Shown here: positions 6,815 through 14,444 of the stretch, piece after piece | Layout of the letters: each line of letters opens with the position of its first letter | Numbering within the stretch: position 1 is the first letter of the stretch | Source of the DNA: VRUE01 sp044867925 | GTDB lineage: Bacteria > Actinomycetota > Thermoleophilia > Solirubrobacterales > 70-9 | Reading direction: 5' to 3' | Length of the DNA: 22,823 nucleotides | Assembly: GCA_044867925.1 (NCBI GenBank) | Contig: JBIOVV010000026.1 | Location: 1-22,823, forward strand | The notes under the pieces: generated by a model | What the model saw: only the letters and a program-made list of their open reading frames with translations | Databases searched by the model: none | Told to the model about the DNA's origin: nothing | Position numbers and translations under genes: made by a program

Positions 6815-9393
6815 CCGGAGCCGGCCCGGCAGTGGGCCTTCAATCCGATTCGAGCCTTCAGCGTGCGTCGCTTGGCGTTTTGGCCGGCGAGGACGACCGG
6901 CGCCGCCAGGCGCCGGGGCTTGCCATGGCGGCAGGGACGAACCTCGAGCGCGAGAGGGCCGCGAGCTCCCGGCTGAAGTCGCATCGATAGCGAGGCAAGC
7001 GGCAGGTCGGGTAGGCCCGCCAAGTCGATCACGGTGCTTCCGCGGCGATTGGAGATGTCGCCTGAAAGGCTCATGTCGAGCCCGCCACCGTGCAGGCTGA
7101 TCCAGATGTCAGGCAGCCCGCCCCCGCGGGGCTGTGCGACGTAGACATCGCCATCCAACGGCTCGCTCAGCAGCGAGGACTCGCCCCGGGCGCTGCCGAC
7201 CCGGGAAGTCGCCGGGCAGTCCCCCGCCGCCGCATCCCGGCGGGAACAGATCTCCTCGAGTCCGCCAGGCGAAAACCCAAGCGCCGGGGGCAGCGTCATC
7301 TTCACCTTCCGCAGGTTCGCGTCGCCGGCATGCAGTCGGATGCTCGTCCGCAGCCCCGGCCTACCGTGCCGGCGCAGTTGCTTGCGACCGATCAGGGCCA
7401 TCCGAATCTCGGGGCGGAAGCCGAGTCGATCGCAGCCGCGTGCCCGGAAAGGGCTGCTCAAGCTTGCGGCCGCGCCTTCCTGGCTCTCGAGCAAAACGGC
7501 GGTGCTGCTGGGGGAGCAGTTGGTCGGGTTGCGGATCAGCCCTTCCCGGTCCATGCTCAGCTCGATCGACTGGAAGCGAACGGGCACGCCCTTGACCGCG
7601 GCAGGCAGACGGTCCGTCGAGACGGTGAGGCGGCCGCTGTGCGGGTCGAGCTCGGCGCCGCCGCGCAGGGCGATCGTGCCCAGATGGAAGGGCCCCAGCT
7701 CCGCCGGTATCGCTATCAGCACTCCAAAGGGGGCACGCCGGTAGGGAGCCGTGAGGTACAGACCGCCGTGCAGGGTGGCGCTGCTGGGGCCGGATCCGAT
7801 TCGGGCGGCAACGCTGCCCATGCGGCTGGCGAGCGGACAGGCCACCGCGGCGACGGCTCCCGCCGGGCACTGCTGGAGCGCTCCCAGGCGCGCGCTCAAC
7901 CCTGCCGGGAGGGTCATCGAAAGGCGGCTGGGAAGCTGTTCTCCCTGACCGCGCAGGACCGTCGCGGAGAACGAGGTCGGCCGTCCAGCCCTGCGAGCGG
8001 GTACAGCGACCTCCATGCGCGGCGAGAAGGGAGGCGCAGCGCAGGCGGTTAGGGGCGGGACGGGCAGGATCGCGACGCCCGCCGAGGAGTCGACCTGGGG
8101 GCCCCCTCCGTAGGGAACGAACCTGGCCTCGGTGCTCACCGGGCCACAGCCGAGCGGGGAAGCCAGCAGGGCGTCGGGACCGCCGTCGAAGCTCATCGCG
8201 ATGCGGTTGACGGGGAGCGGCGGTAGGCCGTTCAGCACTGTGGTCAGCCGACCGCTTCCTTCCGCGACCTCGAGCGCAGCGACGAACTTGACCGCGGCGC
8301 CGGCGACCTCGATGACGACGAAGACGCGGAAGGGCCGGCCCGGTCTTTCCTCGCCGAGGTAGAGCGCCCCACCCAAGGCCCCCGTCACCGCCGGGGTGAC
8401 GAATTCGACCGAGCCGACGCGCGAGGCAGGGGGGCACCGGGCCTCGAACCCATTGCCAAGCCCGACCTGGGCATCGCTGCAGGTGGCAAGTGCCTTGGCC
8501 CCGCCGGGGGAGAAGCCGATGCCGACCGGCATTTCCACCGTGGCGCTCTCGATCGGTGCTTGCACCGGCTGGTCGGGACCGGTTTCCTCCGGCAGGGTCA
8601 GCTCCGTTCGCAGCCCGGTCGGGGAGTCGGCCACCGGGTTGCTGAGCTGCAGCCCGACGCCAGGCTCGAAGCGGAGGCCCTCGCAGCCGACGAGAGGAGC
8701 GGTTTCGGCCGAGGCGCTCAGCCAGGGCGCTTCTTCCTCCCAGGAGCGCGTATGGAACTCGAAGCTCAGCGGCCCGCAGGTGGGAGGCATGGTCAGCAGC
8801 GCCCGCCGCTCGATCGACGTGCCCACCTGGTGATCAGCCGGGACCCCCCAGAGCTCCAGATGCCCGGCGGCAAACGATTCCTGCGGGAGCTCTCTGACCG
8901 CGACCGTGATGCCCAGGTCCTCGGGGCGAAGTTCCGTGGCGACCGGCAGATCGAACGAAGGCTTGGTGCCGACGGCTATCGGCCGGCCGGGCAGAGTTTC
9001 CAGCGCGAACAGCGGCAGTTCGGCTTCGGCGCCTTCGGCAGAGGTAATCGCGAGGGCCCCCACTCTGCTCTCCGCCGGGCATTCCTCTTTCGCTTCGACC
9101 ACGCTTTGCGGGCAGAGCGGAACTGCCGCTGCACTCACACCAAGGCCGGCGGGGAGATCGAAGACCAGGTCGCGAGCCGAGCTTTCGTCGAGACTCAGGG
9201 CGAAATCGATTTCGAGCCTGTCGGGGTGAGCTCCGGCGCGCAGCTCCGGCTCGCCGCCGGCGTCGAGCATCCTGGCCGTGAAACCTTCAGGTGCGATCTC
9301 GAATTCGGCGGCCGCCCCGGCAACGGGCCCAGCGAGAAACAGGGCCAAGGCGGCCAGCGACAGTCCCAATGCTCTGCGTACGTGAAGAGCCAC
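6811..9393 (-). CDS. Secreted protein with four Cys/SRVG repeat modules, function unknown
   Basis: This is an 860-residue exported protein. An N-terminal signal peptide is clear (basic MALHVRR, hydrophobic LGLSLAALALFLAG, AxA-type site near 26-29). The rest is a beta-rich series of four modules, each with a leucine/proline strand, a Cys, a CP pair and then SRVG or SRMG. The motifs are at 94-112, 305-327, 509-526 and 716-733. Modules 2-4 continue with a LxGxLYLxxP-like strand; module 3 ends in RNPTNCSP. No C-terminal membrane anchor or sorting signal is visible. I recognise the pattern from predicted exported proteins of Thermoleophilia, but no function is known to me. The start is GTG at 9391-9393 with AGGGGAAGG just upstream. 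It is the first gene of an operon and is coupled by ATGA to the MMPL transporter, so it may be an accessory or partner of that exporter. Confidence 0.85.
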   Translation of the reverse strand: MALHVRRALGLSLAALALFLAGPVAGAAAEFEIAPEGFTARMLDAGGEPELRAGAHPDRLEIDFALSLDESSARDLVFDLPAGLGVSAAAVPLCPQSVVEAKEECPAESRVGALAITSAEGAEAELPLFALETLPGRPIAVGTKPSFDLPVATELRPEDLGITVAVRELPQESFAAGHLELWGVPADHQVGTSIERRALLTMPPTCGPLSFEFHTRSWEEEAPWLSASAETAPLVGCEGLRFEPGVGLQLSNPVADSPTGLRTELTLPEETGPDQPVQAPIESATVEMPVGIGFSPGGAKALATCSDAQVGLGNGFEARCPPASRVGSVEFVTPAVTGALGGALYLGEERPGRPFRVFVVIEVAGAAVKFVAALEVAEGSGRLTTVLNGLPPLPVNRIAMSFDGGPDALLASPLGCGPVSTEARFVPYGGGPQVDSSAGVAILPVPPLTACAAPPFSPRMEVAVPARRAGRPTSFSATVLRGQGEQLPSRLSMTLPAGLSARLGALQQCPAGAVAAVACPLASRMGSVAARIGSGPSSATLHGGLYLTAPYRRAPFGVLIAIPAELGPFHLGTIALRGGAELDPHSGRLTVSTDRLPAAVKGVPVRFQSIELSMDREGLIRNPTNCSPSSTAVLLESQEGAAASLSSPFRARGCDRLGFRPEIRMALIGRKQLRRHGRPGLRTSIRLHAGDANLRKVKMTLPPALGFSPGGLEEICSRRDAAAGDCPATSRVGSARGESSLLSEPLDGDVYVAQPRGGGLPDIWISLHGGGLDMSLSGDISNRRGSTVIDLAGLPDLPLASLSMRLQPGARGPLALEVRPCRHGKPRRLAAPVVLAGQNAKRRTLKARIGLKAHCRAGSG

Positions 9394-9525
9394 ACCTTCC
9401 CCTGCGCCACTGTTTGGAGGACGCTCAACGCCAGTGCTTCACTTCGGGACCGGTCGATCAGCCTACGTACGCGCAGCCAGGGTCGCCAGGGTTTTTGCCA
9501 AATATGTGAATAACTGCCGCGCGAA
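9394..9525. other. 132-bp intergenic region before the secreted-protein/MMPL operon
   Basis: The region holds a locally AT-rich patch near 9490-9512, the leader of the secreted-protein gene and the 3' flank of the HAD gene. No convincing hairpin terminator with T-tract, promoter pair or small gene was found, although transcription of the MMPL operon must start here or upstream. Confidence 0.4.
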
Positions 9526-10206
9526 CTAGAGCGGGAAGCCGCTCTGCACGGTCGCCAGCGCGTAGTCGGCACCGGCCTCGCGCAGCTGCTCGACGCTGTA
9601 GCTGCCGGTGGCGACGCCGACCACGTCGATGCCGGCCCCATGAGCGGCGACGACGTCGCGGGGCGTGTCGCCGACGGCGATGCAGGCCCCATCGGCAAGC
9701 GTTCCTCCGGAGACCAGGGCGCCGCGGCCGAGGGCGGCCTTGGTCACCTCGGTGCGGTCGGAGGAGTCCGAGCCGTAGCCGCCGAAGCTGAAGAAGCGAT
9801 TGAGGCGGGCGCGGGCGAGCTTGATGTGGGCGGCGGCCTCGATGTTTCCGGTGACCAGGCCGAGCAGGGCGCCGCTATCGATCAGGCGATCGAGCAGTTG
9901 CTCGACGCCGGGCATGACCCGGTAGCCGTCCGACCCCGCAACGCTTGCCGGCAGGTGCTTGAGATAGCAGCCGATCGCTCTCGCACGCTCCTCCGGCGAG
10001 CCCTCGCGGCCGATCACCTCGCGGAAGACGATCGCGGCGATCTCGGGGTCGGTCATGCCCGCGTCGGTGTGCTCGGCGACGTTCGCTTCGACCTCGTACA
10101 GCTCGGCAAAGGCGCGCTGCCAGGCGACGCCGCCGGCGCCACCGGTGACGAGCAGCGTCCCGTCTATGTCGAAGAGGACGGCGCGGATCGCTCCGGCCTC
10201 ACTCAC
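9526..10206 (-). CDS. HAD-superfamily phosphatase (phosphoglycolate-phosphatase-like)
   Basis: This 226-residue cytoplasmic HAD hydrolase is expected to remove phosphate from a small phosphorylated metabolite. The four motifs are present: DIDGT with nucleophile Asp13 and acid/base Asp15, LVTGN with Thr119, Lys156 in EVTKAALG, and VGDTPRD with Asp180 and Asp184. A helical C1-type cap lies between motifs I and II (about 25-95), as in phosphoglycolate phosphatase and beta-phosphoglucomutase relatives. The start is GTG at 10204-10206, preceded within cydB by AAGGAG and a 7-nt gap, and the gene overlaps the cydB stop by 8 bp. It is the last gene of the tkt-tal-pgi-cydAB operon. A role in clearing a sugar or two-carbon phosphate side product would fit that setting, but the substrate cannot be read from sequence. 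Confidence 0.88.
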   Translation of the reverse strand: MSEAGAIRAVLFDIDGTLLVTGGAGGVAWQRAFAELYEVEANVAEHTDAGMTDPEIAAIVFREVIGREGSPEERARAIGCYLKHLPASVAGSDGYRVMPGVEQLLDRLIDSGALLGLVTGNIEAAAHIKLARARLNRFFSFGGYGSDSSDRTEVTKAALGRGALVSGGTLADGACIAVGDTPRDVVAAHGAGIDVVGVATGSYSVEQLREAGADYALATVQSGFPL

Positions 10207-11215
10207 TGAGCAGCTCCTTCTGGGAGAGCCAGTAGAGCAGGCCGAGGGCGGGCAGGACGATGATGCCGGCGAAGAGGAAGACGATGATCACGGCGGCGAG
10301 CGTGGCCGGTGGCGCCGCCGCCTCCGAGATCTTCAGCGAAGTCGGCAGCAGGTAGGGAAACTGGGCGACGCCCCAGCCCCAGATCACGGCGATCACCGCC
10401 CCGCCGGCCAGCGGGCGCAGGGGCCAGGGCGGCGGCCCGGGACGGCGGGCGGTCGCCAGCAGGATGGCGAGAACCCCGATGCCGCAGAGAGCGGAGAGGA
10501 TCACCAGCGGCAGGCCCTGGTCGATCAAGCGGTCGAAGACGTAGCGGGTCTCGGCGTGCAGCTCGACCAGGCCGAGGATGGCGGCGGCGCCGCCGACGGT
10601 GGCGGCGCCGAGCGCCCGGCGGGCGAAGTAGCGCTGCATCTCGTCGTCGCCCCTGCGACTCGCGTCGCCGATCAGGAAGACGGCAGCCAGGTAGGCGCCG
10701 CTGGCGACGAACATCGCCCCGGTCAGCAGGGGAAGCGGCTGCAGCCAGCTCGAGAAGACGGCGCCGCTGCCGTCGGCCGGCACGTTGCCGTCCGCCACCG
10801 CGCCGACCACCGTGCCCATGAAGAAGGGGGTCAGCAGCGAGGAGATCGCGAAGGTCGCACCGGCGGCGCGGCGGCCGGAGAGGCCCTCGATCGACTTGCG
10901 GAAGGCAAAGCCCGAGCCGCGCAGGACGATGCCGAGCGCGGCCAGGGCGATCGGCACGTAGAGCGTCGTCATCACCGCGCTGAAGGCCGGCGGGAAGGCG
11001 GTCCAGAGAACGACCAGGATGAAGATCAGCCAGACGTGGTTTGCCTCCCAGACCGGCGTGAGCGATTGCTGGATCACTGCCCGAGGCCGCTCGCCACGCT
11101 TGGCCCCGCCGGCGACTAGGTCCCAGAAGCCGCCGCCGAAATCGGCGCCGCCGAAAAGCGCGTAGAACGTCGCCCCCAGCCAGAGGATCGCCGCGCAGAT
11201 GTCGGCGCGGGTCAC
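10199..11215 (-). CDS. cydB: Cytochrome bd ubiquinol/menaquinol oxidase subunit II
   Basis: CydB (338 residues) is the second membrane subunit of the bd-type quinol:O2 oxidoreductase, a high-affinity terminal oxidase. Family hallmarks are the N-terminal LFGGADFGGGFWDL segment and TPVWEANHVWLIF, followed by a series of hydrophobic helices to the C terminus. The length is at the short end of the usual 330-380. The GTG at 11213-11215 is chosen because GGGGAGGAGAGGG precedes it directly. Longer in-frame versions read into the duplicated hairpin repeats and give a low-complexity, non-conserved N terminus. It lies downstream of cydA across a 142-bp repeat-filled spacer and overlaps the HAD gene by 8 bp. 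Confidence 0.95.
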   Translation of the reverse strand: MTRADICAAILWLGATFYALFGGADFGGGFWDLVAGGAKRGERPRAVIQQSLTPVWEANHVWLIFILVVLWTAFPPAFSAVMTTLYVPIALAALGIVLRGSGFAFRKSIEGLSGRRAAGATFAISSLLTPFFMGTVVGAVADGNVPADGSGAVFSSWLQPLPLLTGAMFVASGAYLAAVFLIGDASRRGDDEMQRYFARRALGAATVGGAAAILGLVELHAETRYVFDRLIDQGLPLVILSALCGIGVLAILLATARRPGPPPWPLRPLAGGAVIAVIWGWGVAQFPYLLPTSLKISEAAAPPATLAAVIIVFLFAGIIVLPALGLLYWLSQKELLSE

Positions 11216-11221
11216 GACCCT

Positions 11222-11281
11222 CTCCTCCCCTGTGCCTTTGCCCCGCCTTGCGAGGCAAAGGCACACCGGAACGGGGCGTTC
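11222..11281 (-). repeat. Intercistronic hairpin repeat, copy B (upstream of cydB)
   Basis: On the minus strand this copy runs from GAAC to the cydB Shine-Dalgarno region. Perfect 12-bp arms TGTGCCTTTGCC/GGCAAAGGCACA lie at 11231-11242 and 11254-11265, with an 11-nt loop. A small GGAAC/GTTCC stem lies on the distal side. It matches the tal-pgi spacer at 43 of 60 positions without gaps by my hand alignment. Confidence 0.85.
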
Positions 11282-11292
11282 CGCTTCATCTG

Positions 11293-11353
11293 CCCCTCCC
11301 CTGTGCCTTTGCCATGCCTTGCGAGGCAAAGGCACAGGGGAACGGGGTGGTTC
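11293..11353 (-). repeat. Intercistronic hairpin repeat, copy A (downstream of cydA)
   Basis: This is a tandem copy of the neighbouring repeat with a 71-bp period. The arms are 16 bp and perfect: CCCCTGTGCCTTTGCC (11298-11313) and its complement (11325-11340), with loop ATGCCTTGCGA. It begins about 5 nt past the cydA stop codon. An AGGGGAGGGG stretch trails the hairpin. Confidence 0.85.
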
Positions 11354-11357
11354 TGCT

Positions 11358-12746
11358 TCATGCGCCGGCCTCCGTCGGCGGCGCGTAGGGCGTGCCGCCC
11401 TCCGCCTCCGCTCCGTCCTCGCGCCAGCGGCGTGACATCGCCCGCAGGATCAGGACCGCGGTCGTGCCGATCGCGGCGTAGACCAGCAGCACCAGGGCGA
11501 AGCTGAACCAGAGCCCGTCGGCCTCGGTGACCGCTTCGGAGGTGCGCATGTAGCCCTGCACGATCCAGGGCTGGCGACCGACCTCGGTGACGATCCAGCC
11601 GCACCAGAGGGCGAGGATCGCTCCCGCCCCGGAGACCGCGACCGCACGCAGGAACCAGGGCGTGCGCGGGATCTCACGGCGCCGCCACCAGACGAAGGCG
11701 AGCCAGGCGCCGAGCCCGAGCAGCGCCGTACCGATCCCGACCATCGCGTCGAAGGCGAGGTGCAGCAGGGTGTTCGCCGGTGGGCGCTCGTCGACCGGGA
11801 TGTCCTCGAGCCCGATCACCTTGGTGTCGGCGCTGAAGCCGACCAGGAACGAGTCGAGGTCGGGGACCGGGATCGCCCCCTTGACCCCATCCTCGGTGCA
11901 GATGCCGCCGATGTACTCGGTCTGGTGGGTGCCGGTCTCCTGAATGCACTCGAAGCCGGCGAACTTGGCCGGCTGGTGGTCGGCGACTTCGCGCGCCGCG
12001 GTGTCGCCGACGAAGAGCTGGATCGGGGTGACGATGCAGGCGATCGTCAGCGGGATCAGCAGGCCGAGCCGGTGCAGGCGGTCGCGCCGGCCCTTGAGCA
12101 TGCCGACGGCGTAGATCGAAGCGACGAGGAAGCCGGTGACCATGTAGGCGGCGAGGATCATGTGCGGCACCTCGTAGCCGGTGGCCGGGTTGAAGAGCAC
12201 CTGGGCCGGGTCGACGTCGACAACCTTGCCGGCGGCGTCGAGGGTGAAGCCCTGCGGCTGGTTCATCCAGGCATTGGCGGCGACGACCGAGAAGGCGCCG
12301 CCGATGCCGGTGATCACCATCGGCACCCCGGACCAGAAATGGGCCCAGCCAGAGAGCCGCTTCCAGCCGTAGATGTAGATCGCCAGGAAGATCGCCTCGA
12401 CGAAGAAGAAGATCCCCTCGATCGCGAAGGCGATGCCGAAGGCGGCGCCGAAACGGTCCATGAAGTGGGGCCAGAGCAAACCGAACTCGAAGCTGAGCAC
12501 GGTGCCGGTGACGGCGCCGACGGCGAAGGTGACCGCCATCGCCTTCGACCAGCGGCGGGCGAGCTCCATCGCGTCGCCGTCATCGCGCTTGAGGCCGAGG
12601 TAGTTGGCGACCAGGATCGTCGCCGGCAGGGCGACGCCGAGGCAGGCGAGGACGATGTGGAAGCCGAGGGTGAAGGCCATCTGCTCGCGGGCGGCGAGCA
12701 GGTTCGACGCCGACGCCGCCAGGGGGAGCGGGTCGAGCCAGGGCAT
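11358..12746 (-). CDS. cydA: Cytochrome bd ubiquinol/menaquinol oxidase subunit I
   Basis: CydA (462 residues) carries the quinol site and the haems b558, b595 and d of the bd oxidase. His30 in LGFHIVLACLG, His195 in YEVPHMILAAY and Met335 in FDAMVGIG are the expected haem ligands, placed by remembered alignment with the E. coli protein. GWIVTEVGRQPWIVQG (383-398) is the family signature. VGDTAAREVADHQPAKFAGFE is the quinol-loop approach. The loop between about 265 and 325 is short, as in actinobacterial bd oxidases with a short Q-loop. The ATG lies 9 nt after the pgi stop, and GGGGAG from the pgi tail serves as Shine-Dalgarno, so cydA is cotranscribed with pgi. Its stop overlaps an ATG (ATGA) that opens a short frame across the spacer to cydB. 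Confidence 0.95.
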   Translation of the reverse strand: MPWLDPLPLAASASNLLAAREQMAFTLGFHIVLACLGVALPATILVANYLGLKRDDGDAMELARRWSKAMAVTFAVGAVTGTVLSFEFGLLWPHFMDRFGAAFGIAFAIEGIFFFVEAIFLAIYIYGWKRLSGWAHFWSGVPMVITGIGGAFSVVAANAWMNQPQGFTLDAAGKVVDVDPAQVLFNPATGYEVPHMILAAYMVTGFLVASIYAVGMLKGRRDRLHRLGLLIPLTIACIVTPIQLFVGDTAAREVADHQPAKFAGFECIQETGTHQTEYIGGICTEDGVKGAIPVPDLDSFLVGFSADTKVIGLEDIPVDERPPANTLLHLAFDAMVGIGTALLGLGAWLAFVWWRRREIPRTPWFLRAVAVSGAGAILALWCGWIVTEVGRQPWIVQGYMRTSEAVTEADGLWFSFALVLLVYAAIGTTAVLILRAMSRRWREDGAEAEGGTPYAPPTEAGA

Positions 12747-12755
12747 GCGGCGAGC

Positions 12756-14387
12756 CTACTCCCCGCGGCGGGCGCTGCGGTAGCGCCGGATCAGGGCGTT
12801 GGTCGAGCTGTCGTGGCTGAGCTTCGGCTCCTCGTCGGCCTGCAGCTCGGGGATGATCGCCACCGCCAGGGCCTTGCCCAGCTCCACCCCCCACTGGTCG
12901 AAGGAGTCGATGCCCCACACGGCTCCCTGGGTGAAGGTGCTGTGCTCGTAGAGGGCGACCAGGGTGCCGAGCGTGTGCGGGTCGAGGCGCTCGGCGAGGA
13001 TCGTGTTGGAGGGACGGTTGCCCTCCATCACCCGGTGCGGGACGACGTTCTCCGCCGTGCCCTCGGCACGGACCTGCTCGGGCGTCTTGCCGAAAGCCAG
13101 CGCCTCGCTCTGGGCGAAGACGTTCGACATCAGCAGGTCATGATGGTTGCCGAGCGGGTTGTTGGACTGGAAGAAGCCGATGAAGTCGCAGGGGATCAGC
13201 CGAGTGCCCTGGTGGATCAGCTGGTAGAAGGAGTGCTGGCCGTTGGTCCCCGGCTCGCCCCAGAAGATCGCCCCGGTGTCGTAGTCGACCCGGGCACCGT
13301 CGAGAGTGACGTGCTTGCCGTTGGACTCCATCGTCAGTTGCTGCAGATAGGCGGGAAAGCGGTGCAGGTACTGGTCGTAGGGAAAGACGCCGCAGGTCTG
13401 GGCGCCGAAGAAGTCGCCGTACCAGACGCTCAGAAGCCCCATCAGAGCAGGCAGGTTCTCGGCCAGCGGCGCCGCGCGGAAGTGCTCGTCCATCGCGTGG
13501 AAGCCGGCCAGCATCTCCTCGAAGCGCGCCGGCCCGATCGCCAGCATGGTCGAGAGGCCGATCGCCGAGTCCATCGAGTAGCGGCCCCCCACCCACTCCC
13601 AGAAACCGAACATGTTCGCGGTGTCGATGCCGAACTCCGCGACCTCCCCGGCGTTGGTCGAGACGGCGACGAAGTGCCTGGCGACCGCTGACTCGTCGCC
13701 GCCGAGCCCGGCCAGAGCCCACTCGCGGGCGGTGCGCGCGTTGGTCATCGTCTCCAGCGTGGTGAAGGTCTTCGAGGAGATGACGAAGAGCGTCTCCTCG
13801 GGGTCGAGGTCGCGGGTCGACTCGGCGAAATCGGTGCCGTCGACGTTGGAGACGAAGCGGAAGGTCATCTCCCGGCGCGAGCAGTGGCGCAGCGCCTCGT
13901 ACGCCATCACCGGGCCGAGGTCGGAGCCGCCGATGCCGACGTTGACGACGTTGCGGATCGGCTTGCCGGTGTGGCCGGTCCACTCGCCCGAGTGGACGCG
14001 CTCGACGAAGGCGGCCATGCGGTTGAGCGTCTCGTGCACCTGCCTGACCACGTCGACGCCTTCGACGATCAGCGAGCGCCCGCGCGGCATGCGCAGCGCC
14101 ACGTGGAGGACGGCGCGGTCCTCGGAGACGTTGACGTGCTCGCCGGCGAACATCGCTTCCCGGCGCTCCTCCACCCCCCGCTCCCTGGCCAGCTGACCGA
14201 GCAGCATCACCGTCTCGTCGCTGATGCGGTTCTTGGAGAAGTCGAGGTGAAGGCCGGCGCCGTCGGCGACGAGGCGCTCGCCGCGTGCGGGGTCGGCGGC
14301 AAAGAGGTCGCGCAGATGCCGGCCCTCGATCGCGGCGAAGTGCTGCTCGAGCGCCGCCCAGGCGGGGCGCTGCCTCAACTCACTCAC
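12756..14387 (-). CDS. pgi: Glucose-6-phosphate isomerase
   Basis: Pgi (543 residues, close to the usual 550) interconverts glucose 6-phosphate and fructose 6-phosphate in the cytoplasm. Motifs include GIGGSDLGP (151-159), the phosphate-binding SSKTFTTLET (204-213), and GEPGTNGQHS with Glu378 and His385. The GIDSFDQWGVELGKALA signature carries catalytic Lys505. The GTG start at 14385-14387 gives a normal N terminus. The Shine-Dalgarno-like AAAGGAAC is inside the 3' arm of a 14-bp hairpin that ends 2 nt before the start, so initiation may depend on ribosomes arriving from tal or on opening of the hairpin. It sits between tal and cydA in the operon; the presence of cydA directly behind pgi is uncommon. 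Confidence 0.97.
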   Translation of the reverse strand: MSELRQRPAWAALEQHFAAIEGRHLRDLFAADPARGERLVADGAGLHLDFSKNRISDETVMLLGQLARERGVEERREAMFAGEHVNVSEDRAVLHVALRMPRGRSLIVEGVDVVRQVHETLNRMAAFVERVHSGEWTGHTGKPIRNVVNVGIGGSDLGPVMAYEALRHCSRREMTFRFVSNVDGTDFAESTRDLDPEETLFVISSKTFTTLETMTNARTAREWALAGLGGDESAVARHFVAVSTNAGEVAEFGIDTANMFGFWEWVGGRYSMDSAIGLSTMLAIGPARFEEMLAGFHAMDEHFRAAPLAENLPALMGLLSVWYGDFFGAQTCGVFPYDQYLHRFPAYLQQLTMESNGKHVTLDGARVDYDTGAIFWGEPGTNGQHSFYQLIHQGTRLIPCDFIGFFQSNNPLGNHHDLLMSNVFAQSEALAFGKTPEQVRAEGTAENVVPHRVMEGNRPSNTILAERLDPHTLGTLVALYEHSTFTQGAVWGIDSFDQWGVELGKALAVAIIPELQADEEPKLSHDSSTNALIRRYRSARRGE

Positions 14388-14444
14388 TTCCGCTGTTCCT
14401 TTCCGTCGCCATTCGCAGCAAAGGAACAGCGGAGCGGATTGTTC
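14385..14444 (-). repeat. Intercistronic hairpin repeat, copy T (tal-pgi spacer)
   Basis: This copy fills the spacer from the tal stop to the pgi GTG. Arms TCCGCTGTTCCTTT (14389-14402) and its exact complement (14420-14433) enclose a 17-nt loop. The ungapped match to the cydB-proximal copy is 43/60. A G-C pair there is T-A here, and a C-G pair of the cydA-proximal copy is G-C here, so pairing is kept while sequence changes. The 3' arm contains the pgi Shine-Dalgarno. Confidence 0.8.

Larger units (their letters stand above)
11212..11361 (-). other. Possible 49-codon coupling ORF bridging cydA and cydB
   Basis: An ATG overlaps the cydA stop (ATGA, 11358-11361). The frame continues through both hairpin repeats to a TGA that overlaps the cydB start (GTGA, 11212-11215). 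The predicted peptide is basic and Gly/Arg-rich, with no transmembrane helix, so it is not CydX-like. A second in-frame ATG at 11287-11289 follows AGGGGAGGGG. It may serve only to carry ribosomes across the spacer; coding of a functional peptide is doubtful. Confidence 0.25.

Noticed and set aside
9376..9464. GCGTACGT/ACGTACGC inverted pair upstream of the secreted-protein gene
   Set aside because: The arms are only 8 bp and largely self-palindromic, about 80 bp apart, and one lies inside the signal-peptide codons.
9464..9487. Possible terminator after the HAD gene (CCAGGG TCG CCAGGG TTTTT)
   Set aside because: The two CCAGGG copies are direct, not inverted, so no stem forms, and the T-run is on the wrong strand for the HAD transcript.
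11216..11335. Longer CydB starting at 11335
   Set aside because: The extra residues come from the duplicated hairpin repeats. A strong ribosome binding site sits right before GTG at 11215, where the conserved CydB N terminus begins.
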